Positions 35,083 through 46,786 of a DNA stretch of 64,000 bases are shown here, piece after piece (within the stretch, counting starts at the first letter, position 1; every line of letters begins with the position of its first letter). A program made the translations under genes and the position numbers. Below the pieces are notes generated by a model that did not search any database, had not been told where the DNA came from, and worked only from the letters and a program-made list of their open reading frames with translations. The stretch lies in contig CM021321.1 in NCBI GenBank assembly GCA_010645155.1, forward strand, positions 6,256,788-6,320,787, read 5' to 3'. The DNA comes from Tigriopus japonicus. Its lineage: Eukaryota > Arthropoda > Copepoda > Harpacticoida > Harpacticidae.

Positions 35083-37257
35083 GTTCAACATTCTAGGTAC
35101 AAAGAAACCTTGGGATTACATTTTTTATTTTTGTTATCTTTTTCGCAAAACTAGGTTAAGCTGTCTTCTTATTGTATAAATTTTCCATTGATGTTTATGC
35201 ACAGGCTATCCCAAATAAAAGTTAACTTTTAGAGCTTTGGCGATAGATCACCATATTTTGGAAATAATGACATTAAAGAAAAAACAATGGGTGAGCCAAC
35301 AATCAAAGAGAGGGTTGCACTTAATTGTTCATTTCTTTCAATATTTTAGGGGCCTTAACGTTCCCCTCACATTTCGCAAAGAAAGTCAATATTTAGTTTA
35401 AAATAAGAAAAAAACAAGTAATTAATTGGCGGAAGAAGTCAAATGAAATTTAGAAACTCAGCCACAGAAGATGCAGATTCAACAAAAACGACTAAAAACT
35501 AAAACTATGGAGTGGACCAGTTTGCCAATTCGATCATTTTCGAACTGTTATGTTTGGTTCTAAATGTTCAATGGCTTTGTGGAAACAGTCTATAAGTTGA
35601 CAAAAGCTCACAAAATTACCAATTCATGTTGTATTCAAAATTTTGTGATTCAAAATAATTAGCCTGAATATATATTTTATGGTTCAAATTTGTTTTCATT
35701 GCTAATTTAGAATCTTGGTGATATCTATTTGCTAATGCACCTTAATGGTTGCCCAATATTGCAAAATGGTACAAAAAAGGCTAATTCAAGCCAAAAAATC
35801 CCGTCGATTAATCGTGCTATTCTAAACTTCCTATCTTGATTGATGAAAACAAGATTATTTTCTGTGAAAACGCGGAGTCATTTTTCTATCTCTAAACAAA
35901 CCCCTAAAATGGGAACTGAAGCGTACCAAAACGAAATGGAAAAAAGTTGGGGGCCTTGATGGATAACCTTGGGTGGTGGAAAGAGAGAGAAGGGAAAGTA
36001 CTGTATGCCAAGCCCCCAATCATAACTTGACTTAATAGCAATGCACTTGCGGAATGACATGTTACACACGATGATCCTCGGAAACTAATGATATATTTGG
36101 AAACCAAATGTCAAGTTTGCAAAGCAACAGTCAAAAGAACTATTCTCGGCGTTTGGAAGGGTATCTCGTTTGGTGTCAACTGTACATAATTGAAAATAGA
36201 TTGCTAAGGAACACAATAGTTTTCCATTAATGAAAAGGTATGTATGGTTCCTGGAACTGAAGAATTTTCTGCAATGCATCTGCATTTGGAGAAAATCAAT
36301 GATGTAAAGTATGAATCGATTGGAAACAAACAGTTCCAGCAACGTTTTAGGTGGTTATTCACATTGCTTTGATCTTTATTTCTTTGATAATCCGATTTCT
36401 GACCCGGAAGAAGTGAAGGCATACCTATAAAGAACGTAATCTAAAGTACACACACATCTTAGAACTGAAAGGTTTCTCAAAGGAACAGATCCTTTCTCAA
36501 GGTCAACCTCTTCAAATTTCGTAGGCAGTCTATTTTTAAATGACATCCGAAATCCCTTGACATTTTGAATAGTTGGAAATTATCGGTTCCGAAATGATCT
36601 AACTTTTAAGCGAGGAATAAATTGAACAAAGTTATTCATAATTACCAAACTTAACAGATTAGGACAGCATGACCTTCAGATAATCTTGCAAGACTCAAAT
36701 GTACACCATTCATTCAGGAAGTACAAGTTGCGATGGAATGAGTAACAAAGAGATTAGTTTTAGGAAAGTAGGTTGTCCATTTGCGTCCTTTCATGAATTA
36801 GCTGACTTACAAATGACAACCTCAATATAAAATATGACTTGAGTAGCAAAGGAATGTTAATCCTATGACGAAAATTTTTCTCCAAAGGAAAATCTTCATA
36901 ACTTTGGAAATCTGCTTTAAAAGATTTACGGAGAAACATTATCATGCCGTCGGAAATCTATTTTTGGAGACATGTGTAGCGTACATTAAATAATCAGTGG
37001 TATTTTGATTAGATTGCAAATCAAACCTGCTTCCGAAAAGCCTCATACTTCTGATAATTTGTGATACTAAGGCTAGCAAGAAAAATGAAGTACAGGCCCA
37101 ACAACATAAAATGAGATGATTTGTTGAGTTCATATTCAAAGGAATATGCAATAAATCTTTAAAGAATACCTAAACAAAAGTAGTTTACAACTTATCATTT
37201 GAAGTGATGAGCACCTCAATAAATTTCCAAGACCGAGCTCGAATCGTGCCGATCACA
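35083..37257. other. Intergenic stretch, nothing recognised
   Basis: Short open frames on the minus strand around 35878-36422 and 36942-37151 have no recognisable domain and no supporting splice pattern. Confidence 0.45.
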
Positions 37258-37335
37258 CAAGGTCAGTTGTTGAGGCCATTCGGAAGTAAAGTTGAAGCAT
37301 AGTAGGTCGCTTTTTGGGGTAGTTTTGAATTACGT

Positions 37336-37440
37336 ATAAGGTCAGTTGTTGAGGTAGTTGTGAAGTTTTTATAAGGTCAGTTGTTGAGGTAGTTTTGAAG
37401 TACGTATAAGGTCAGTTGTTGAGGTGGTTTGAAAGTATAG
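37336..37440. repeat. Three tandem copies of a MITE end, 35-bp period
   Basis: The unit ATAAGGTCAGTTGTTGAGGT plus 15 bp starts at 37336, 37371 and 37406. The repeated unit is exactly the terminal inverted repeat of the surrounding MITE family, with a TA inside each junction. Confidence 0.9.
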
Positions 37441-37814
37441 TAGAAGCATATCTAGAAACATGAAAGAAGCATGTGAGACGAAGTAGAAATTACCATGCTC
37501 AATCAAGTTTCCTTGCATAAACTGCAATTGAAAATTGCATAGGAAAAATAGTATTGCTGCATTTGTGATTGAAAAACGCAGCTCATGTTGCGAAAGTTGA
37601 TCGAGCATGGTTATTTCTACTCCATCACATATGCTTCATTTATGCTTCTTAATCAATCTTCCAAACTACCTTTACAACTGACCTGTTAATGCGGAGCAGA
37701 AATAACATACCCGATCAAGTTTCTCTATAAAAACTTCGTATTTCAATTGCAAAATCGCACCTTATGCACTATGCATATACTCGATCATGGTTATTTTCCG
37801 TCTTAAAATATTTC

Positions 37815-38272
37815 GGTAATAGTGACGATGAGAGGTCCGGACGAAAGAACGAACCAGTGTTGTCAGAATTTTTAGAACCAATCATGCCAAAAAAGCAAAA
37901 AAAAAAAGAAAAAAGAAAGGCCAGATTGGGCAAGATAAAAACAACTTGCGTTACTGGCCTGCTTTGGCACTTCACCCAATAAGTTTGGAAACCAAAACAG
38001 TAATGATTTAAAGCAATTCAGATGTTCTAGGTAGAAAACTTTGCTTAAAAGAATGAATGTCAGATCAAAAATACTCATCAATAACCTGGAAATGAAGAAT
38101 TTTCCATAGGGGCAATTTGTTGAGATATATATGAAAGTAGAATTTGTTTTAAAAAAGAGGTAAGTCTTCTCTGGGCATTTACCATTTTTCAATTTGAAGC
38201 TATTGATTTGGAAATATTTGGCAACGCTGTTTTGTTGTCTTTTCATGCGGACCTCACATCGTCACTATTACC
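37815..38272. mobile_element. 458-bp element with perfect 16-bp inverted ends
   Basis: GGTAATAGTGACGATG at the left is perfectly inverted at the right end. The flanks AATATTTC and CATATTTC agree at seven of eight positions, so an 8-bp (hAT-like) target duplication is likely. No protein is encoded; a poly-A-rich stretch lies near 37895. Confidence 0.82.
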
Positions 38273-38797
38273 CATATTTCACCTATACTTCTACTGCACT
38301 TCCAAACTACCTCAACAACCGACCTAGTAGCTTACTCTTGAAAAATCTATTCGAGCGCTGAATTTAATCGAATAATGTTTTCATAAAGATGGTGTGAAGG
38401 AAAACCTTGCCAATTAGCAAGTTATTGCGTTCGTTCGATGGAAGAGTTCAGACAATTGGAAAAGTGAAATTCAAGAAGAAAGTGATATCGCCATTTTGAA
38501 GTTACTACCCCTTTATGTTTGAAAGTTTATTCGTATTTTTATATCTGAGACATTGAAATTACCATGTACAGTATGTCCCATAAAAAATGCGAAACTTTGA
38601 AGAATAATTTTTGGATAGCAGTAATCAATATTTTTGCTGTTTTAATACTTGTGTCATCATTTGACTATTTATTCCGAGATGATGTGTACAAAAAGTGGTC
38701 TCCCATTTAAGAATATGAAATAAATGTATGAAAGGAGGTTGAGACTGTTTTGCTGCTTGCCCAAAAACTCGAATTACAAAATCAAACAAAAATTGTG

Positions 38798-39245
38798 GAA
38801 TGCCACCTGGCTACCGTTTACTGAATCCAACATTCACTCCTTGATGGACCACGTCCAAGGAAGCCGGGAAGTGGCCATCCACGGTCTGCTCTTGAACCCA
38901 AGGCCGTCAGACCGGTGGGACAGAATGAGGCAAAATCCCGCATTTGAGATCAAACCGGAAATTGGCCAAGGAAGCCGATATTTCGTAAATTACTCTGTAG
39001 AAATTGGTCAAAAATGACTTGAATGGTTGGTCAAGTGCAACTGTTGCATAGTAGTTTTTTAAATATTGGCTTTCTTTGTCACTTTTTGGATCGATTTCAT
39101 AGGATTTTGCCTCATTTTCTATTTCACTAATCTGATGACCGTTGGTAGGCAAGCGGACCTTGAACGACCTTTTTCTGGCTTCCGTGGACGTATTCCATCA
39201 AGGAGTGAACGTTGGATACATGAAACGGTAGTCAGGTGGGATCCC
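38798..39245. repeat. Imperfect long hairpin inside the 1.56 kb element
   Basis: 38798-38870 (CACTCCTTGATGGACCACGT and neighbours) matches the reverse complement of 39166-39245. The similarity continues inward (ATGAGGCAAAATCC on both sides), so most of the segment folds on itself. Confidence 0.78.
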
Positions 39246-39255
39246 ACAATCGTTG

Positions 39256-39910
39256 CAATGAGAAATGCAGGGGGAGGTTGGAGTGATCTCTCTAAAAATA
39301 TTATCGCGGGCAGATGACAGAAGAGAAAAGGCATGTTTGGCAACGGTAGGTGGCTTGTGAAAATTTGGGCGGTGGAAGGGTTTCTCCATTTTACAGACAG
39401 CCCTGATGACTGAGATGCTATGAAAAATGTTGAATTGCAAGTTTGAACACCTTTGGTTCGGAGTTTGGAAAAATATGCAAACTTTATTTGCTCATTCTTG
39501 CATGAGCAAATTCTCAATAAAAGGCCACTGTTTTTGTGTAAATACAAGTGTAAGTGATGTTACAAGCACTGATTTGTATCATCAAACTCCAAAACCATCA
39601 AAGTTCCAAACATAATGCCTTGTTTTGTACCTGTTTCTCCTCAATATCAATGGGGCTTTTTAAGTGCTTGCTATTTTTTAATCAAAAGAACGAATTTTGC
39701 ATGTTCTTACAAAACAGACAATGAATATATCCAAACTTGCAATACGACATTTTTTATAGCATCTAAGTCATAGAGACGGTCTGAAAATGCAAAAAATGTT
39801 GCACTACCCAAATTCTTATGTTGATGTTCAAGCCTTTCCCTTCTCTTTCATCCGATAGAGCGATAAGATTTTTGAAAAGATCACTCAAACCTCCACGTGC
39901 ATACCTCATT
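39256..39910. mobile_element. MITE family C, copy 1 (copy 2 at 60024-60670)
   Basis: About 650 bp in the same orientation as 60024-60670. The ends are AATGCAGGGGGAGGTTTGAG-like with about 75-bp inverted arms, including TCTTATCGCGGGCGGATGA in the better copy. Its right end is more decayed than that of copy 2. No coding capacity. Confidence 0.85.
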
Positions 39911-40127
39911 AGTTATACGGGTGTTTGGGCGCACAGCAAACCAGTCACACCCTCCTTTACATCCATTTTTCTTAAATTTCTTACTCACAACCCACTATTT
40001 TATTTACATCATCCGAAATTATACAGTCAAATGATTACACACAAGGCCTAAAACAGTAAAAAAAAAATGATAAAAGCTGCCCTAAAATAAATCTTGAAAA
40101 CTTTCGCATTTTTTATGGGACATACTG

Positions 40128-40914
40128 TATATCTTAATAGTAGGAAACCGTTTGGCTGAACTAATCAAGCGTCTATTCATTGGGATTAGTGAAGTGCTGG
40201 ATTTCGCGTATCGAAATTAGGGCGATTAACAGATGGTATAAACTAAAAAGTAGAGATCAGATTTGAAATTTCTTTTTATTAAATTGATTTTTCAATTTTC
40301 CCAAACTTTTATTGAAATTAGTTTTTTTCAGTTTTTTGGAAGTAAAATCAATTTTTGGAGGTAATTTTGGACTTTTACAGGATTTTTTTTTTCAAGTAGT
40401 TCAAGTATTCTTTTAGGTATAAGAAGCATGAGCAAAACTTCTGAGATGGTCAAATGTCTCGAAAAGTGTAAGTCTTTGGTCGTCTGGTTTTTGGAATCGC
40501 AAGATGACTTCATCAAAAACGGATCAAAATGCCTTTGGACTTCAATGGTCATCAAAATGTTGTTGTTGTTGCTAACTGAGGTCGTCCTCGTCTCCACCAA
40601 AGTCACAGGAAGGTGGCTGCGCTTGACGTGTACATAGAACCGACACCCCCGGTCCTGACAGTCCCTGCCCGCATCCGGGGACTTTTAAAGACTTTTTTAC
40701 GCAACCGATAAAAACCCTTATTGGGCATTTGAAAAAAAATTGTAAAAATCAAAGTATTCGAAGAAGCAAGAAAAATCCGAAAATATTGGACACTTTGACG
40801 AAAAAAACACGAATAAAATTTAGATAATAACCTAACCTAACCTGTACAGTACTCAGAGAAGGTATGAAAGGTATCTGATACTGAATGTCTTCAAGAGCAT
40901 TCATGGGCTCTGTC
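40128..40914. other. Intergenic stretch, nothing recognised
   Basis: AT-rich with a short GTTGTTGTTGCT run near 40560. Open frames here lack domains. Confidence 0.45.
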
Positions 40915-41325
40915 CTAACCCAGGATTTGAGATCAGTAGTAGTGATCGTAGAGGTTTTTACATGCGTTCTGAGAGCACCTCCAAATCCAAAGGAATCGAG
41001 ACTAGTTCAATCAATGAAGTCCTCCTCTCTTCTTTATCGGGCTCCTTCATTGTTCAATTTGTTACCTTTTTGCCTTCGTCGGGAAGATGTAGGAGCTGAT
41101 CCTCTAACAGCATTTAATGCAGGATTGGACAAATTTTTAAATTCTATTCCTGACCAACCCACTATTCAAGGGTTGTACAGATCTGCCAACAGTAACTCAT
41201 TGGTAGATCAAATTTCATATAAATGGTAATTTTAAAAAATATATTAATCATTAACTCTCTTCACAGGGAATCCCATTCCTTGTAGCGGTAATAAAAAATC
41301 CGCCCCCCCCCAAAAAAAAAAAGAT
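40915..41325 (+). pseudogene. LINE C-terminus and 3' tail, copy 1
   Basis: The plus strand reads SMKSSSLLYRAPSLFNLLPF, then TAFNAGLDKFLNSIPDQP and ANSNSLVDQISYKW, stop at 41227. The pattern ..SSLLYRAP.LFN.LP......F...LDKFL..IPD.P is the usual end of a non-LTR retrotransposon ORF2 after the reverse transcriptase. The frame shifts near 40955 and no RT motif precedes it, so this is a 5'-truncated copy. A short tail ending in C and A runs follows (41303-41325). Confidence 0.78.
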
Positions 41326-43611
41326 ATGGAGAATGATTTTTTTGCAGCTAATAAACGTAAAAGAGACGAAAAAAACCGAATAAATCTATTCATCTTAAGT
41401 TATTAGCCATACCAATGACCTCCAATATTGCTATGATCATTCAAATTGCGTCGTTTTTCTTTTCGTCAGCTAGAAAAAGGGGATAAAAAGAAAGAGAGTC
41501 TGTCAAGACCATATAAAATATGACAACTTCTTCCGAACAAGCCTATCCCTTTTTCGTTTGATCACGGTGAGAAGCAAGAATGTAGGTCTTCTAAAACTAC
41601 AGTATAGTTACCTTCTGTTCAACTAACCCTCCTATTGCTCCATGGTCCACTAAAACCCCTCAAGGCTTTCTTAGGCTTCACCTTGATCGCTCACTTATCC
41701 GGCACCACCAAGAAAAGGTCGTCAAACTTGATGTTCTCCAGTTTCCGATCAGATCACGTCACACCCTTATTGTGACGTACGTGTTCTTGCTTTAAAAGGA
41801 CCTGATGTCACTTGCAGAACATTTTGCTGAGATTCATTGGGATATCTTGGACATGCTTGACTGGATCATTTGTTCAAGAAATAGACGTATTCCGGATTTC
41901 CAACTTACTTCCAAAGATAGGACTTTGAGGTCAAAATGAATTCTTGAGACTTGTTCTGGAAATGAATTTCAGAAGGCTCTCTTTTGTTTGAGCCTTTGTT
42001 ATAAAAATAAAAGTTCCAAACATAAGTGAGTGGTTCTGTAACTTTGAAGCTTTTGAAAGTGACAGAAACACATCAATGTCGTGTATGTTCCTAGTGAAGT
42101 TCCTCTTTTTTCAAGTAAAGCCTCAATTCTCCGAAAAGGGCTCTCATTTGGGGAAGAACCCCAGGAATCTTTCGTTGAAAGGCCGCAAGTCGACCATGAG
42201 GCATATCTTTCATTATTGGGTGGGTCGGAAAATGGAGCTGAACATCCATAATTGTCTGGAAGGTCCTTGAAATATTAACTTCATTATTGAGCTCATCGGG
42301 TATTGGCAAAAATTACCTCCATCTTAGTAACCATGAGTGGAGCGGACTGAAGAGAAAGGCTAATGAGAGAAAAGATGGGATAAGATGGTCCACATCCATT
42401 GAAGAAAATTAGTTCTCTCTTCATTTTATCCCCTGTCTAAATTGAGGTGCATCTCAAAAGCTTGAAAGCCTCTCGAAAACACCTTGATTGATGGTCGATT
42501 TCTTTTCAAAGGCCGACAACTCAGGAAGTACTAGTTGAAGGATCCAATTCAAATGCACTTTTTTGGACCTTGGCTTAAAGCTCTTGAGATGTTGAGAACC
42601 GCTTAGAAGGTATGGAGAACCATTTCCGAAGGGATGCGTTGCATTGGTTGAAGATATCAAAAAAAGGATTGTTGACAAACGGCTTTTTTCGAAAACGATT
42701 GAGGAGCCGGTAAAACGTTTTGAGGCAAACGGAAGACCTCTGGCCATGTCTTGGTCTCTTGGGACGTGAGATAAAGCACGAAACACTCGATTGGGTGGGT
42801 GATCTGTTTTTATGGGAACATTAGATGAAGTGATCTAACATGTTTCACGTCACAAAACTCGAACAAGCAATTTTATCCCTCCCACGGTCACACTAAAAAG
42901 TTTTTACGTTTTTCTGCATTTTCTTAATCCCCAAAAATAAGGATTTTAACTCACTTTTGGGATTTTACGTCAAAATCTTTCAAGAATTCTGGTTGAATCA
43001 TCCCTCAATTGGTCTGATTCAGGGAACTGTTGCCATAAACAAAAGAAGATGGACGTGTCCACGCCTAAAACGACACCAAGTTTGTTTCTTTTCCATTCAT
43101 CCAAAAGAGAAATTACGGTGTTTCTTGTATCCCTCTCTCTTCTTATCCTAGTTCAGTACTAGTCATTGGCGTGAAAATAAGTTTTATCCCATAAATTACC
43201 GCAATAAAATTGCCGAAAATTGAACGACCATTATCATTCATAATTAATAATGGTGTACATGAGAAACAAATAAATCTGAGTCAATCGTGATTGAAGATTT
43301 GGTCATTTCGCAACACTTGGCGTTAATCAGGGTTGCCATCGTGCCAAATTCGCAATGATAAAATTTCATTTCAACTTTCTGGTCTTAAAGAGAAAGCCCT
43401 AAAAACCCTTGAATTATTAATCATCCAATAAACTGTTTACACACTAGCGGCTCTCTTTTCGTCATCCGCTTTCCAACTTTCCGAAGTCAATACGTGCAAA
43501 GAAGAAGAACGTTTTCCCCATTTTAAAGACCCTAACTAAAGACACCTTGAATGAACTGGGTTAGATACCCACTGAACAGTACATTGGGTACTTTGGGTGT
43601 CCAACCGAAAG
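41326..43611. other. Stretch upstream of the four-TM gene, no recognised gene
   Basis: Open frames of 60-110 codons (for example minus 42786-42454) have no domain or splice support. The segment just before 43612 would include the proximal promoter of the four-TM gene. Confidence 0.45.
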
Positions 43612-43619
43612 TATAAATA
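43612..43619 (+). promoter_or_regulatory. Putative TATA box of the four-TM gene
   Basis: TATAAATA lies 175 bp upstream of the chosen ATG at 43794. A start of transcription about 25-35 bp downstream would leave a leader of about 150 nt with upstream ATGs at about 43646, 43704 and 43761, each closed by a stop before the main start. Confidence 0.5.
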
Positions 43620-43793
43620 CCCACAAGAAGAAAACCATTAGGTCATGTATTGTGCTTTCTCCAAGACCTGGACAAGACTACTCAAACAAAAGTCAAACAT
43701 CACATGGGGACCCAACTAAAGCCCGTGTTCCCAATTCCATTGAAAATAACGTGCCTCCCGATGGTTTGAGTGCATCTACTAATTAAAGTGGTC

Positions 43794-44178
43794 ATGATAT
43801 TCTTTGACTATTTCCCGTGTTGTCAACCCAAAGCCAGTGGCTTTTTAGTGGCTTTTCTCATGGCTCTGGTCTCCATTGCATTGATGATTGTCAGTGCTCT
43901 GAATTTGGACACGAACTCGAATTCCTTGTTTCAGACGCCTTTCGTGATAGCCGCATTGGTGTTTGGGATCGTGGGATTGTTATCGTGCATGGACCTGGTT
44001 GTGGGTCTTATGTTGGAGAAGCGATGGCTTCTGGTTCCATTTCTTGTCACATTTGGCATCCTGTGGATGACTACTTTGGGTCTTGCCATGAAGTTTTTGG
44101 TGCAAGCTGGCACAACTTCTTCTGAAGAAGTCTCAAAAAGTTTGAGATTCTACACTCCGTGGTCTATTATTGTGACGG
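43794..44178 (+). CDS. Four-transmembrane protein, exon 1 (TM1 to start of TM4)
   Basis: ATG 43794 (MIFFDYFPCCQPKASG) opens a hydrophobic protein. TM1 is about residues 17-38 (FLVAFLMALVSIALMIVSAL), TM2 about 50-74 (VIAALVFGIVGLLSCM), TM3 about 79-102 (LLVPFLVTFGILWMTTLGLA), and the start of TM4 is near 122 (PWSIIVTG). Reading further past 44178 gives an unlikely basic tail ending at 44537. Splicing at ACGG|GTGCGA (phase 1) to 48425 instead completes TM4 cleanly. The joined protein is 165 residues. It resembles small arthropod four-pass membrane proteins of unknown function (DUF4728-like is a guess). There is no signal peptide, and the CC near residue 10 could be palmitoylated. Confidence 0.75.
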
Positions 44179-44535
44179 GTGCGAGCACATTAAGATTATG
44201 TTTGAAGTGGCTATCGATGCAAAAGTTGGGCAAAAGAAGGAAAGATATCCTAATTTTTGGAAACTCTAAAACTCTTTGGAGGATAGCCGACTTTTGTTTC
44301 GCTTTTAAACAACCTCAAAAAGTGGATTTCAAAGCTCTCTTTCCTACATTTATGTGTATCAAAGCATACCTTAAGCACAGTTTCACCTTTAACTTAGACC
44401 ACATTCATACAGATCTTTGCATTGTTAGCTGTATTCATGGAAGGTTAAGAAGTACTATCCATACTCAAATAGAGATTGGACAGCTCAAAAATGTGCCAAA
44501 TCCTTTAATCCTTGAAGGCTTTAGCAAGCTTCAAT

Positions 44536-44945
44536 GATGATTATTTTTTAAAGAAAATCAAGATAGCTAATTTACCTAATGGGATCATTCATTGATGGTT
44601 ATTATCAAGAAGTTCTGTTTTTGAGATGAACTGAATCTAAATCTTTGACTGATTAGATTTGCAGAGCCTTTCATGCCCATACTTTACTGTAGGGAAAGGA
44701 GAACAATAATAGTTTCTGGAACCAAATATACCAATTAAATCGCCCAGTGGATAGCTTGTTAACACACTTTTCAATGTTAGAGTGCCTACATGAAAATAAT
44801 TTGTGAATATGTACATTTCAAATTAGCTCAAAAAACTTATTAACTCACTTCAAAACACTAAAACTAACAAATATTCCAAAACTATTATATCAGATTTGAA
44901 AAGAGTTTTTATTCATGAATTGAAGCGAAATTTGATAAATATCTA
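44536..44945 (+). repeat. Left arm of a 4.5 kb-spaced inverted repeat
   Basis: 410 bp match the reverse complement of 49012-49492 (shared GATGATTATTTTTTAAAGAA, CTTTCATGCCCATACTTTAC). The right copy has extra AT-repeat sequence near 49200. The arms enclose the LINE fragment and exon 2 of the four-TM gene. Confidence 0.9.
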
Positions 44946-45783
44946 TTAAGCAAATAGTTTATCATTTCTTTAACTCTTAAAATTGCATCAAATGACACCG
45001 TATTTTTCAATGTCGCGTTACAAATTGATATTTTTTTAGTTTTGAAGATTTCACGAAGGCCCATGTTCCAAATGGACTAAAATCGAACCGCAAAAAGATA
45101 AATTTACTTCATAAAATTGAAAAGTTATTTTTATTTGTTTTTAATATAACTAGCGTTTTTCGTCTTTTGGGGGGTCAAAACTGGACCATTCAAACTCGAA
45201 CAACTCCGCCGTTGATGAATGTATTTGAATTCAATTGAAATTCAACAGCTAAGTACTCTCTAAATACGGATTAAATAGTTTATCAAAAAATGTTATTGTT
45301 TTCAGTGGACCTTCCCATGTTCCATTAATCCAATGCCTTCAAAATTTCACCTAATATCTCTAAAAATAAATTGCTCCCTGAGTTGTTTTTAAGGCAAAAA
45401 TCTGATAAAAAATGAACCAAAGCAAGAGGAAATCACCATTTAAAATATGATATGCACGCCTTATAAATGAAAAATCCGTCAATCTTTTGATTGATGAGAA
45501 CAATACTTGCAAGTGGCTCTGCTCAACGTTATCCACCTATATTTTTGGTGAGCATTACTGGTGGAAAATCCTAATCTTTTAATCAAACCAACCTTTCAAT
45601 CTTGCCTTGAATCAACTTTTGTGACGCCAATCACAAGACAAAAATCAATCCAACCGATCTTGTTTACTGTGCCGGTCCCTACAACTTGGTTAGGCCTGGC
45701 AATAAAAACGTTCTAGGACAAAATGCAAAATCCAAACGTTGAAAAACACAAATTTTTGGATTGACCAACATTTTTAACTTAAT
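44946..45783. other. Intronic stretch, nothing recognised
   Basis: This lies in the four-TM gene intron, AT-rich, with no repeat or exon seen. Confidence 0.45.
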
Positions 45784-46461
45784 GGGACATGCATACCGTT
45801 CGTTCCCATTTAAGCATCCATTCAATAATTCAGGGTGCCTGGAAACACTATATTTCACGTTGAGATCCCTATGCTTTCATTGAGTTGATAGCATGCTCAG
45901 TTTATTAACTAGAAAATGAGAAACATGAAATAATGCATTACCAGAAAGAAATATCTCTCTGTATGGGAAACATTTTGAGATATTGAATTAAGTCTTTAGA
46001 ACCCAATAACCAAATATGCACCGTTAGATTACTGTTTGGATCAGTGTAAAGTTTAGGTTTAGCTTTTGTGAAGTTTTTGTGAAGTAAGGTTTAGCCCCAG
46101 AGGCTTATGAGGATCCATGGTCTCAGCACTATTTTATCCTTACAAATTATTTCATTACTTGAGACCGAAATACAATTCAATACAAGTCCTATTTTTGGCA
46201 ATAGGACAATGCTGGTTTGAGTGACTTTTATTCAATCACCTGTAAATGATTTTTTGCATATTATTGGCTCAATTCCAGACAAGGTATTCCTATGTGAATT
46301 ATCAATCGTTTGAACGAACCTCGACTCTTTGAATAGATGGCAAAATTGAAATGACTTGGATTTACCAAAATGGGCTGAGCTACTCAGCACAGCCAATGGC
46401 CCTGTTTACCACTAGCGGTGTGATTTAAAACACTCACTTGAGCAACCTTTGTGCATGTCCC
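45784..46461. mobile_element. MITE family A, copy 2
   Basis: The ends GGGACATGCA and TGCATGTCCC are extended by AAT/ATT. The right side shares AAAATGGGCTGAGC, CAGCACAGCCAA and TGGCCCTGTTT with the copy at 9314-9964. The left interior (CACGTTGAGATCCCTATGCT) aligns with both that copy and the gypsy LTRs at 50574 and 52765. Its left inverted arm has diverged or been replaced. Confidence 0.75.
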
Positions 46462-46786
46462 ATTCAATTCAGGACCAGACAAGCAATCATCTACGCTTTG
46501 TTTGAAGTACTGTCTGTTTCAATCCTGGCGTCTCCAAGATTGTTTCACCGTGACAAACATGTTTTTGAAAGAACTGATTGAATTAACCAATGCAATCTCA
46601 ATTTCTCCAATCAGCCCTAAAATTGGTTCGATTATCAATTTTCCAATCCAATCTCCACTTGACCCTTTCAATAGTGAGCACTGCCCAAAACTTGAAAAGG
46701 TGTTTTTCTGAGCTTGAGAGGCTATTTTCAAATTTCAAAAACTTTAGGACTAGTTTGGAGATGCAAATAAAATACTACTTCTAAAT

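Larger units (their letters stand above)
37258..38325. mobile_element. Cluster of GGTCGGTTGTTGAGG-family MITEs with tandem ends and a nested element
   Basis: The left side has one degenerate end (37258) and three tandem ends (37336-37440). A palindromic body runs to CAACTGACCT at 37684, then a second, headless copy runs from about 37690 to CAACAACCGACCT at 38325. A 458-bp element is nested in the second copy. The body segments CATGCTCAATCAAGTTTCC and ATCGAGCATGGTTATTTCTA match the outer MITE at 32252. Confidence 0.8.
38569..40127. mobile_element. 1.56 kb Tc1/mariner-type non-autonomous element
   Basis: The ends CAGTATGTCCCATAAAAAAT plus GCGAAA are perfectly inverted over 26 bp, and TA flanks both sides (38567-38568, 40128-40129). 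There is no transposase. The interior holds an inverted repeat (38798-39245) and a complete copy of a second MITE family (39256-39910). Confidence 0.88.

Noticed and set aside
42454..42786. 110-codon open frame on the minus strand
   Set aside because: No motif, no splice partners and ordinary AT-rich surroundings.
44179..44537. C-terminal extension of the four-TM protein by reading through
   Set aside because: It adds about 119 residues with no membrane or domain pattern, while the spliced form completes TM4.
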